A DNA stretch of 49,599 nt from Eggerthellaceae bacterium (GTDB lineage Bacteria > Actinomycetota > Coriobacteriia > Coriobacteriales > Eggerthellaceae), in assembly GCA_017440565.1 (NCBI GenBank), contig JAFSHA010000104.1, positions 1-49,599 of the forward strand, read 5' to 3'. How positions within the stretch are numbered: position 1 is the stretch's first letter; each line of letters starts with the position of its first letter. Both the position numbers and the translations under genes were made by a program. A model generated the notes under the pieces. It searched no databases. It was not told the origin of the DNA and saw nothing but the letters and a program-made list of their open reading frames with translations. Below are positions 24,799 through 32,450 of the stretch, piece by piece.

Positions 24799-26606
24799 GA
24801 GAGCTTATCGAGGAAATAATCGCAATCCTGCGATCTCGCGGCGCCTTAGAGCCTGTCGAACTGGCGGGGCTCATCCGTCGGCACAACCGCGACATCCACG
24901 TTGTCACTGACCATCTGTCAAAAAAGAAGGCCATGCAGGCCTACCTTGCCGAAAAGCGCGCCAACACCCCGCTTTGGCAGTCTTGGAACGTCGACCATGA
25001 CCTCGACCTGCTCATGCAGAAAACCCTTCAGGTGAAGCCGCGTCGCACCGCATCAGGCGTGGCCACCATCACCGTCATCACCAAACCGATGCCTTGCTCG
25101 GGCACGTGCCTGTTCTGCCCTAATGACGTGCGCATGCCAAAGAGCTACCTCACCGACGAACCCGCCTGCCAACGTGCGGAGCGCAACTACTTTGACCCGT
25201 ACTTGCAGGTTGCCTCTCGCATGAAGGCACTGCGCGAGATGGGGCACGAAACCGACAAGATCGAACTTATCGTGCTTGGTGGTACCTGGGATGACTACCC
25301 GCAGGAATACCAGATCTGGTTTGCCACAGAGCTTTTCCGCGCCCTCAACGACGAAGGCGGCAATATCGAAGCGCTTACCGAGCGTCGCGCGCGCTACGCC
25401 CATTGCGGGATAGCAAGCGATCCCAACATATTAAAGGCGCAGGTCGCCGGGGTGCAACAGTCGGTCTTCTGCGGTGCATTGAGCTACAACGAGGCACATC
25501 GCCGGCTTTACGGTCCCGGTAGCGCCTGGGAACAAGCAGGGTTATGGCAAACCGCCACCCTTGAAGAACTCGAGGCCGAGCAACGCAAAAACGAGAGCGC
25601 AAGGCATCGCGTTGTCGGCCTGGTTGTGGAAACGCGGCCCGACGCGATAAGCGCAGAGAGTCTTTCCGCCATGCGCAAGCTGGGATGCACCAAGGTTCAA
25701 ATGGGAATCCAGACGCTCGACAAAAGCGTCATGGCGGCAAACGGACGCTCCATAGAGGTAGAAGTTATCAAACGATCCTTTGCCCTGCTTCGCCTTTTCG
25801 GCTTCAAGATTCACGTGCACTTCATGCTCAACCTTTACGGCTCAAACCCTGAAGCAGACGTCGCCGATTATCTTACCCTTGTGAATGACCTCGCTTTCCT
25901 GCCCGACGAAATCAAGCTCTACCCCTGCGTGATGGTCGAGGGTACGGGTCTTTCACGCCTTTACGAACAAGGCCTATGGGCTCCCTACGACGAGGAAGCT
26001 CTCGTGAATACACTCGCCAAAGATGTTGAGAATACTCCGCCCTATATGCGCATCTCTCGCATGATTCGGGATATCTCCGCTCACGACATAAAGGCTGGAA
26101 ACCGTAAGACGAACCTTCGACAAATGGTTGAGCAGGTGCCTCTTGCAAAACCACTTAAGGACTGCGAGATTCGTATGAGGGAGATAAGCGTCGAAGGCGT
26201 TGATGTCGACAGCCTTGAGCTCAGCGAAATTACGTACGAAACGAGCATTTCGAGTGAACGATTCCTGCAATGGATTACGTCCGAGGGAAGGATTGCTGGG
26301 TTTCTGCGTCTTTCGCTTCCCCATCGGGAAGCCTTCTGCAAGCTTGAAGGGTTACCCGTTTCCGCTGGTGAGGCCATGATTCGTGAAGTGCATGTCTATG
26401 GTCGCGTCGCTCGCCTTGCTGATACTGGCATGGGGGCGCAGCACCTGGGTCTTGGTAGAAAGATAGTAAAGCGAGCTTGCGAGATTGCGTCAAACGAAGG
26501 CTACGGCCGCATAAACGTCATCAGCTCGGTCGGCACACGAAATTACTACCGCAAGCTGGGATTTCAAGACGCCGGCCTCTACCAAGTTCGCAGCCTTGAG
26601 GCGTAA
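24795..26606 (+). CDS. elp3: Elp3-type radical SAM/GNAT tRNA uridine-34 carboxymethyl synthase
   Basis: 603 residues, the full Elp3 architecture. An N-terminal tRNA-binding segment (1-85) precedes a radical SAM domain with Cys101-x3-Cys105-x2-Cys108 (MPCSGTCLFCPND). The Elp3-specific continuation is PKSYLTDEP...ERNYFDPYLQ. LGGTWDDYP, VVGLVVETRPD and KVQMGIQTLD follow. The GNAT domain (about 440-600) shows IREVHVYG, GAQHLGLGRKIV and GTRNYYRKLGF. Elp3 uses acetyl-CoA and SAM to place a carboxymethyl group on wobble U34. Bacterial and archaeal Elp3 works without the Elongator partners, and none are here. Most bacteria use MnmE/MnmG at this position instead, so its presence is notable. The start overlaps the methyltransferase stop. 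It ends ten bases before the convergent permease gene, with no terminator between them. Confidence 0.93.
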   Translation: MRELIEEIIAILRSRGALEPVELAGLIRRHNRDIHVVTDHLSKKKAMQAYLAEKRANTPLWQSWNVDHDLDLLMQKTLQVKPRRTASGVATITVITKPMPCSGTCLFCPNDVRMPKSYLTDEPACQRAERNYFDPYLQVASRMKALREMGHETDKIELIVLGGTWDDYPQEYQIWFATELFRALNDEGGNIEALTERRARYAHCGIASDPNILKAQVAGVQQSVFCGALSYNEAHRRLYGPGSAWEQAGLWQTATLEELEAEQRKNESARHRVVGLVVETRPDAISAESLSAMRKLGCTKVQMGIQTLDKSVMAANGRSIEVEVIKRSFALLRLFGFKIHVHFMLNLYGSNPEADVADYLTLVNDLAFLPDEIKLYPCVMVEGTGLSRLYEQGLWAPYDEEALVNTLAKDVENTPPYMRISRMIRDISAHDIKAGNRKTNLRQMVEQVPLAKPLKDCEIRMREISVEGVDVDSLELSEITYETSISSERFLQWITSEGRIAGFLRLSLPHREAFCKLEGLPVSAGEAMIREVHVYGRVARLADTGMGAQHLGLGRKIVKRACEIASNEGYGRINVISSVGTRNYYRKLGFQDAGLYQVRSLEA

Positions 26607-26616
26607 GTGCTTATGG

Positions 26617-27945
26617 CTACACGAGTGAACAGGCGATGAACAATATCGCCAAAAACGCCATATTGTAGGCGGTCATGTATCCGATGAAGCGCGGCGTGCT
26701 TAACCTGCCCTGCGACCCTTCAGGAATATCGGGGCGAACCACGCGATAATGCTGAAGGGTAATGAGGCTTGCAAGCGATCCGACGATGGTTCCTGCTCCG
26801 CCGATGTTCACACCCACCAGAAGAGCCTGCCAGCTTTCCGTGAAGTGCGAGAGCAGCACCGCCGAGGGAACGTTGCTGATAACCTGGCTCAAGCCAGCGG
26901 AAACGGCAAGCGGCCATTGGGACATGAGGCCTGTAAGCACGTAGTCCATCGCGGGTATGCGCGAAACATTCCCGGCGAACACGAAGAAGAACACGAAGGT
27001 AAGCAACAGTCCATAGTCGAGGGATTGAATAGCCTTCCTGTCCATGAACGCAAGAACTGCGACAACAAGCGCCACCGCCACCAAATAATGAACGATGCGA
27101 AAGACGGCCAATATCGTCACCAGCATAAGCGCCGCGTACACGGCAGCGGAAAGACGCCGCCGCGCCCTTCCATCAAGGTGAAGAAAACGATGCTGCGTTG
27201 CCTCGCGCTTCGCGCGAATGCGATAGTTCGGCAAAGCGAAGGGCGCTGGTGAGGCATGTGCTTTACGAGACGAATTGCCAACAAGGCAGTCTTGCTCGTC
27301 GTACGCGCGCAACGCGCAACAAAGCCCGATGAGCAGGACGGACACGGCAAAAGGAAGCGCCATTGCGCGTAAGAAGTCGATAAGCTCTATATGAAAGTAT
27401 TCGAATAAATATAGGTTTTGCGGGTTGCCAAAGGGCAGAATCATGCCACCCAGGTTCGCGGCCAGGTTTTGCATGACGAAGGTGAAAGGCAAGGCCCTTC
27501 CCCACCCCGCAGCGAGCAACGTAGCCGCCGAAAGGGGCAGCATCATAATAAGCGCCATATCGTTGGTAGCAACCATGGATATGACAAGCGTCACGCCCAC
27601 GAGGGCGCAAACGGCGGCACGGCACCCCCCAAAGCGATGGATGATTTTCTTTGCAGCATACTGGAAGACGCCCAAATTACGCATAGCACCCACGACCGCA
27701 AGGATGCTGAACAGGCACGCAATGGTCTTGACGTCGACGTAATCGAGGTAGGCTCCATCGGGAGGCACAACGAAGCATGTCGCAAGAGCAAGGCAGCATG
27801 ATACGCACAGAACGGCGTTGGACTTCATCCAAGCAAGGGCGCGCTGCGAAAGGCTGTTGCGAAATCCCGCTTCAGCCAAAGCAGATGAAGAAACGCTGTC
27901 AAACGCCTCCTCGTTTTCAGCTCCTCTTTGCCGCAGGTTGGACAA
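26617..27945 (-). CDS. SLC13/ArsB/NhaD-type permease (YbiR-like)
   Basis: 442 residues with about eleven hydrophobic helices in two homologous halves. The half-repeat signatures are MVATNDMALIMMLPLS with NLGGMILPFGNPQNL in the first half, and QVISNVPSAVLLS with GGAGTIVGSLASL in the second. This is the ion-transporter superfamily fold (CitMHS, ArsB, NhaD, YbiR); the substrate (anion, dicarboxylate or Na+/H+ exchange) cannot be told. The start is a TTG at 27945 with AAAGGA seven bases upstream; no ATG with a good site is available before the first helix. It is divergent from vsr by 60 bases. Confidence 0.85.
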   Translation of the reverse strand: MSNLRQRGAENEEAFDSVSSSALAEAGFRNSLSQRALAWMKSNAVLCVSCCLALATCFVVPPDGAYLDYVDVKTIACLFSILAVVGAMRNLGVFQYAAKKIIHRFGGCRAAVCALVGVTLVISMVATNDMALIMMLPLSAATLLAAGWGRALPFTFVMQNLAANLGGMILPFGNPQNLYLFEYFHIELIDFLRAMALPFAVSVLLIGLCCALRAYDEQDCLVGNSSRKAHASPAPFALPNYRIRAKREATQHRFLHLDGRARRRLSAAVYAALMLVTILAVFRIVHYLVAVALVVAVLAFMDRKAIQSLDYGLLLTFVFFFVFAGNVSRIPAMDYVLTGLMSQWPLAVSAGLSQVISNVPSAVLLSHFTESWQALLVGVNIGGAGTIVGSLASLITLQHYRVVRPDIPEGSQGRLSTPRFIGYMTAYNMAFLAILFIACSLV

Positions 27946-28005
27946 GGTTTGTTCCTTTACCGTAATAGTCCGATATGTGCCTGAGAAACGATATCATTGT
28001 TACCC

Positions 28006-28470
28006 ATGATCGAACATGAGAATACATACGAAATAGTCTCTCTGCCCGACGGGCCGCCGCTTCCTCAGGTGCGCAAGTGCATGCAGGGCAACAAGCGACG
28101 CGACACCTCGCCCGAGTTGAAAGTACGCGCCATGCTGCGCAAGCTCGGCTACCCCGGCTATCGTCTTGACTGGAAGAAGGCGCCCGGACACCCCGACATT
28201 GCCTATCCCGGACGGAAGGTGGCCATCTTCGTGCAGGGGTGCTTCTGGCATCGTTGCCCCGTGTGCAACTATGGCTTGCCAAAGTCCAACGTAGACTACT
28301 GGGTGGCAAAGTTCGAGCGCAACGTGGCACGCGACGAGCGCACGCGCGAACGCCTAGCCGAACTCGGTTGGGACTGCATCGAGATATGGGAGCATCAGCT
28401 CAAGAAGAAGCATCTCGAGGAAACCGAACGCTATCTTGAAGCAGCCCTCAAGGCAACCGGAAAGTTCTAG
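28006..28470 (+). CDS. vsr: Very short patch repair (Vsr) endonuclease
   Basis: About 154 residues. The family core is clear: KRRDTSPELKVRAMLRKLGY, then KKAPGHPDIAYPGRKVAIFV with the catalytic Asp, GCFWHRCPVC with the zinc/histidine cluster, and LGWDCIEIWEHQL. Vsr nicks 5' of a T:G mismatch arising from deamination of 5-methylcytosine. It normally sits beside a cytosine-5 methyltransferase gene, and none occurs in this window, so it is an orphan here. Start ATG 28006 chosen; the ribosome binding site is weak. Confidence 0.93.
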   Translation: MIEHENTYEIVSLPDGPPLPQVRKCMQGNKRRDTSPELKVRAMLRKLGYPGYRLDWKKAPGHPDIAYPGRKVAIFVQGCFWHRCPVCNYGLPKSNVDYWVAKFERNVARDERTRERLAELGWDCIEIWEHQLKKKHLEETERYLEAALKATGKF

Positions 28471-28495
28471 TCTGCCGCCCCGAAAACGTTCATCG

Positions 28496-29707
28496 CTAAC
28501 GAGCGATGAGGAGCGCCTGATCGAGAATGCGGTCGGCAAGATCACGTTTTGACATGCTGGGGAGATCTATCACCTCTTCGTGAAGCACGAAAGAGGCTTG
28601 ATTGTCGTCCTGACCGAAAGCGCGGCCCTCGCCCACCCAGTTGGCCACGATCATGTCGGCGTTTTTCTTCTCGAGCTTTACGCGTGCGTTCTCGATGACG
28701 TCGTTCGTCTCGGCGGCAAATCCGATTACCACCTGACCTGGCTTTTTCTCCCATCCAAGCGTCTTGAGAATGTCGGGGTTCTCAACAAGCAGGATGGAGG
28801 CAAGAGAAGCATCATCTGAGCCCTTTTTGAGCTTGCGGTCACTTGGGTTAGCGGGTCGCAAGTCGGCCACCGCGGCCGAGAAGATGGCAATGCTCGATTC
28901 AGCGAAAGCGCTACGCGCCGCCTCGAGCATATCACATGCAGTTTTCACGGGAACGACGGTAACCCCTTCGGGTGCGGCAAGCGAAACGGGACCCGAGACA
29001 AGCGTAACCTCGGCTCCACGCGCGCAAGCGGCCTCGGCTATGGCGTAGCCCATCTTTCCAGAGGAATGATTCGAGATGTAGCGCACGGCGTCAATGGGCT
29101 CGACCGTCGGGCCGGCTGTAACCATGACGCGTTCGCCCACAAGATCGCGCTTGACGCCAAAGAGATCATCAAGCAGGGTCAATATCTGGGAGACGATAGC
29201 TTCGGGTTCCTCCATACGGCCGCGCCCCACGTCACCACAGGCCTGGTAACCGCTTGCAGCGTCGATGAAACGCACCCCGCGGCGACGCAGCGTCTCGAAA
29301 TTCTCCTGCGTGGCAGCAGCTTCGTACATGCCGACGTTCATGGCGGGTGCAAGTACGAGCGGCGACTTCGTTGCGAGTGCCGTGGTGGTCAGCAAGTCAT
29401 CGGCTATGCCATGGGCTATTTTAGCCGCCACATTTGCCGTACACGGGGCAATGAGAAACACATCGCATTCCTGCGCAAGTGAGATGTGATGAATGGGATC
29501 GGATGGATCATCGAACAGCCCAACGGCAACCGGCTCATGCGTCAAAGCGCGAAACGTAGTCGGTCCCACGAATTCGGTGGCATGCTCGGTCATAACAACC
29601 TTCACGCGCACGCCAGCCTTCTGGAGTCCGCGAACGATTTCACAAGTCTTATATGCGGCTATACAGCCGGTAACACCTATCAAGACGCAAGGCTTTTCGC
29701 GGGTCAT
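28496..29707 (-). CDS. coaBC: Bifunctional phosphopantothenoylcysteine decarboxylase/phosphopantothenate-cysteine ligase
   Basis: 403 residues. The flavin-containing decarboxylase half (1 to about 185) carries HHISLAQ (active-site His), APAMNVGMYE and ACGDVGRGRM (active-site Cys). The ligase half (about 186-403) shows TAGPTVEPIDAVRYISNHSSG and a Lys-rich nucleotide segment. Together they perform two steps of coenzyme A synthesis. ATG 29707 follows AGGAG. It is last in the leftward ileS-lspA-rluD-hemH-coaBC run. Confidence 0.95.
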   Translation of the reverse strand: MTREKPCVLIGVTGCIAAYKTCEIVRGLQKAGVRVKVVMTEHATEFVGPTTFRALTHEPVAVGLFDDPSDPIHHISLAQECDVFLIAPCTANVAAKIAHGIADDLLTTTALATKSPLVLAPAMNVGMYEAAATQENFETLRRRGVRFIDAASGYQACGDVGRGRMEEPEAIVSQILTLLDDLFGVKRDLVGERVMVTAGPTVEPIDAVRYISNHSSGKMGYAIAEAACARGAEVTLVSGPVSLAAPEGVTVVPVKTACDMLEAARSAFAESSIAIFSAAVADLRPANPSDRKLKKGSDDASLASILLVENPDILKTLGWEKKPGQVVIGFAAETNDVIENARVKLEKKNADMIVANWVGEGRAFGQDDNQASFVLHEEVIDLPSMSKRDLADRILDQALLIAR

Positions 29708-29751
29708 CTGTTCTCCTTAAAGATCGGGGGAAGCAGCGCTTTCGCTCAATT

Positions 29752-30780
29752 CTACCGCGCTTCCCTCTCTATATAAGGCTTCAAGACATCAGTAAGCACA
29801 CGAATATGCGCTTTTGTGGCATTGAGGCACGGGACGTACACGAAATCGTTGTCTTGCACCTCTCTGCCGGCCTCGCGAGCCATTTTAAGGTATTCAGGTT
29901 TGATTTCGTGCCCCACGTCATAGAGCGTCTCAAGGCAGTCGACCGCGAAGTTGGGGCACACGAAGAACACGCGCCCGCCTTCCGTTTCAGCCCAACGCTT
30001 CAGCACATCAGGCGTGAAAGGCTTGAGCCACTCGCGCCCTTTGTCGAAACGGCATTGGTAGCCGATAGTCCAACGCCTGCGGTCGATGCCAAGCTCGCTG
30101 GCAATCATAAGGCTCGAAGAGCCCACCTGCAGTTCGTACGTATCGCCTGCATCGATGTCGTTAAGCGGAATGGAATGAAACGAGAACAAGATGCGGTCGT
30201 CGGAATCGACGTCGAACCCCGCTGCCTCGATGGACGCCGCAATGGCACGCTGGTAGACATGGTTGTCGGAATAGCCGTTGACGAACTCAACGGGCAGGTC
30301 AAAGCGGCGCTTCTTCATGGCTTGATCAAGGCAATCCGAAATGCAGGCGCAAGTGGAGTAAGCGCTTTGGGGGTACAGGGGAAGCACGACCACGCGTTCG
30401 CATCCGGCACCCTTAAGCTTCGTAAGAACGTCCTCGAACTTCACCTCGCCGTAGTTGAGGAACAGCTCAACCACGGCATCTATGCCCCTCGCCTGATAAC
30501 GCGATTCGAGGGCGCGTGCGAGCTTAAGGTGCGTCACCTGCAAAGGCGAGCCTTCATCCGTCCAGATGGACTCGTACTTGGCCGCGCTTACCTTCGAGCG
30601 TTTGGGAAGAATAAACAAGTTCAAAATGATGCGCCAGGCAATAGGATTCATGGGCATGATGCGCTTATCGGTAAGAAAGCGGCCCAGATACCGCTTTACC
30701 GCCTTCGGCGTTGGCTCGGCGGGTGTTCCCGTATTTGCCAGAATAATGCCGATACGTCCTTCGACCGCTGAGCTACTCAT
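29752..30780 (-). CDS. hemH: Ferrochelatase
   Basis: 342 residues with the ferrochelatase fold. It opens with GIILANTGTP...RYLGRFLTDKRIM. The conserved FSFHSIP carries the metal-site His, and CPNFAVDCLETLYDV carries the second-site Glu. It inserts Fe(II) into a porphyrin; in Actinobacteria the substrate is usually coproporphyrin III. No other heme gene is in the window. It overlaps the rluD-like gene by eight bases, so the two are co-translated. Confidence 0.93.
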   Translation of the reverse strand: MSSSAVEGRIGIILANTGTPAEPTPKAVKRYLGRFLTDKRIMPMNPIAWRIILNLFILPKRSKVSAAKYESIWTDEGSPLQVTHLKLARALESRYQARGIDAVVELFLNYGEVKFEDVLTKLKGAGCERVVVLPLYPQSAYSTCACISDCLDQAMKKRRFDLPVEFVNGYSDNHVYQRAIAASIEAAGFDVDSDDRILFSFHSIPLNDIDAGDTYELQVGSSSLMIASELGIDRRRWTIGYQCRFDKGREWLKPFTPDVLKRWAETEGGRVFFVCPNFAVDCLETLYDVGHEIKPEYLKMAREAGREVQDNDFVYVPCLNATKAHIRVLTDVLKPYIEREAR

Positions 30781-31822
30781 ACCAAAATCCCTCTATCGAT
30801 GGGAAAGGAGCCGTGGCTTGTATCGCCTCAACCTCCAAACCCGCTTGCGTTTTGCCCATGCTCCTATCATGAAGCTCCATAAGCACATCACGTAGATCGG
30901 TGGGAAGATTATCCGCAAACTCCAAGCGATTTCCCCCAATTGGGTGATCGAAGGCTATGCGATACGAATGCAGGAACTGACGGGTGAGTCCCAGCTGAGC
31001 AGACTCTTCTCGTGGACCGTGTACGTTGTAAACCGGGTCTCCGACGATGGGATGACGGGTGTACTGCATATGCACGCGAATCTGATGCGTACGTCCCGTA
31101 AACAACTTGCACTCGATGAGCGTATAGCCGTTGTCGCGCGGTGCGGCCTCGAAGCGCTCGAGCACCCGAAACGTAGTGATAGCCTCGCGTGCGGAGTCGC
31201 AGTCGCGAACGGCCATGCGCGTGCGTTCAGAAGCGTCGCGGGCAATGGGAGCATCGATCATGCCGGTGTCGTGCGCCATAATGCCATGAACGAGCGCAAG
31301 GTAGCGCCTATCAATGGCACGTGCGCGAATGTCGTCCATGAGAATAAGGCCGGCTTCGTTAGTTTTCGCCGCCAGCATAAGCCCGCTTGTGTCTCGATCA
31401 AGCCTATGTACGATGCCGAGACGATCGTCTTCGCCTTGTACGTTGCAAAGGTTTTGCGCGCCATACCGGTAAATGAGCGCATTCACAAGCGTTCCGCCAA
31501 AGTGGTCAACGGAAGGATGGCAGACCAAGCCGACTTGCTTGGAAAGCACCAGCATATCTTCGTCTTCATAGCGAACATCGAGTTCGATATCCTCGCCTTC
31601 GACGATGCGAGTTTCGCTTGCATCCTCGATCTGGCATGTAACAACGTCCCCCTCGCGCAGGAGGTATTTCTTCGCTACCGTCTGGCCGCCAACCAGCACT
31701 TCCCCCGCCTCGACGGCACGCGCAGCCGCCGATCGACTGGCATAGAAGGCACGGTCGTAGAGCATGGTATCAAGCCTCATGCCCGCGTCATCTGAATCGG
31801 CAACATGGCTTATCGTGAGCAC
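30773..31822 (-). CDS. RluA-family 23S rRNA pseudouridine synthase (RluD-like)
   Basis: 349 residues. An N-terminal S4 RNA-binding domain (about 15-75, MRLDTMLYDR...SRSAAARAVEAGEVLVGG) is followed by the catalytic domain with the essential Asp in GIVHRLDRDTSGLML and the family motif FTGRTHQIRVHM. It isomerises uridines in 23S rRNA or possibly tRNA; RluA family members cannot be separated by eye. The frame opens with TTG 31849 inside the 64-bp palindrome. I use GTG 31822 instead, which has AAAGGGGG just upstream. Confidence 0.9.
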   Translation of the reverse strand: MLTISHVADSDDAGMRLDTMLYDRAFYASRSAAARAVEAGEVLVGGQTVAKKYLLREGDVVTCQIEDASETRIVEGEDIELDVRYEDEDMLVLSKQVGLVCHPSVDHFGGTLVNALIYRYGAQNLCNVQGEDDRLGIVHRLDRDTSGLMLAAKTNEAGLILMDDIRARAIDRRYLALVHGIMAHDTGMIDAPIARDASERTRMAVRDCDSAREAITTFRVLERFEAAPRDNGYTLIECKLFTGRTHQIRVHMQYTRHPIVGDPVYNVHGPREESAQLGLTRQFLHSYRIAFDHPIGGNRLEFADNLPTDLRDVLMELHDRSMGKTQAGLEVEAIQATAPFPSIEGFWYE

Positions 31823-31840
31823 CCGCGCCCCCTTTCCTAT

Positions 31841-31904
31841 GCGTGACAAAGGGACAGGTTGCTTGTCACACTAGTGTGACAAGCAACCTGTCCCTTTGTC
31901 ACGC
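31841..31904. repeat. Perfect 64-bp palindrome at the lspA stop codon
   Basis: Bases 31841-31872 are the exact reverse complement of 31873-31904, centred on ACTAGT. Each half also contains a smaller inverted repeat (GTGACAA at 31843-31849, TTGTCAC at 31863-31869), so the single strand can fold as one long hairpin or as a cruciform. The outer arm GCGTGA provides the last codon and the TGA stop of lspA. There is no T-tract. A structurally matching element lies after dinB (37929-37998). A dispersed palindromic (REP-like) element is the likely explanation. Confidence 0.95.
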
Positions 31905-32432
31905 GTTTCGGTACTCGAGAATCATTCCAATGAAGAAAATGACGAAACCGCAGGTCACGCCAATGTCGGCAATATTAAACACCGGGAAGTCAATGAAAAC
32001 CGGCTCGATGAAATCGACCACATAGCCAAGTAAGAAGCGGTCGATGGCGTTTCCTATGCCGCCCGACACCACAAGCGCGATGCCAAAAGCCGTAACCGAA
32101 GAGGAATCTGGCGCTAGGGCGAACAGGTAAAGGGTCAACACCACGCATACCGCTATGGAAAGCAGGGCAAGGGGTATGACGGCGCCACCGAACATGCCCC
32201 AGGCCGCACCGATATTGTGCACCAGGCGAAACTGGAAAATACCGGCAAAGGGACCGGCCACCAGCTGGCCGAGTTCGAAAGCGTTGAAGTAATACTTCGT
32301 CAGCTGATCGAATACAAGCCAGACGAAAAACACAACGCCAAACAAGATGGCGTTGCGCTTTCGTGCGGAAAGCCCCGAAGCGCCATTCGACGCAACGGGG
32401 CTCATGTCTATGTTCTGCTGAAGCTCACTCAA
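31899..32432 (-). CDS. lspA: Lipoprotein signal peptidase (signal peptidase II)
   Basis: 177-residue membrane aspartyl protease. The two catalytic Asp are at 131 (GGIGNAIDR) and 156 (FNIADI), with the conserved FDQLTKYY helix start and VHNIGAAWGMF. It cleaves prolipoprotein signal peptides in the inner membrane. The frame starts TTG 32432; an ATG at 32405 is an alternative, and neither has a strong binding site. The final codon and stop lie in the outer arm of the 64-bp palindrome. It follows ileS by 18 bases, a common lspA neighbour. Confidence 0.93.
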   Translation of the reverse strand: MSELQQNIDMSPVASNGASGLSARKRNAILFGVVFFVWLVFDQLTKYYFNAFELGQLVAGPFAGIFQFRLVHNIGAAWGMFGGAVIPLALLSIAVCVVLTLYLFALAPDSSSVTAFGIALVVSGGIGNAIDRFLLGYVVDFIEPVFIDFPVFNIADIGVTCGFVIFFIGMILEYRNA

Positions 32433-32450
32433 GGCGTCACCAGAAGAGCT

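Noticed and set aside
24795-26606. Protein or histone acetyltransferase role for Elp3
   Set aside because: The intact radical SAM cluster and the overlap with a Trm9-like gene point to tRNA modification, the established activity of bacterial and archaeal Elp3.
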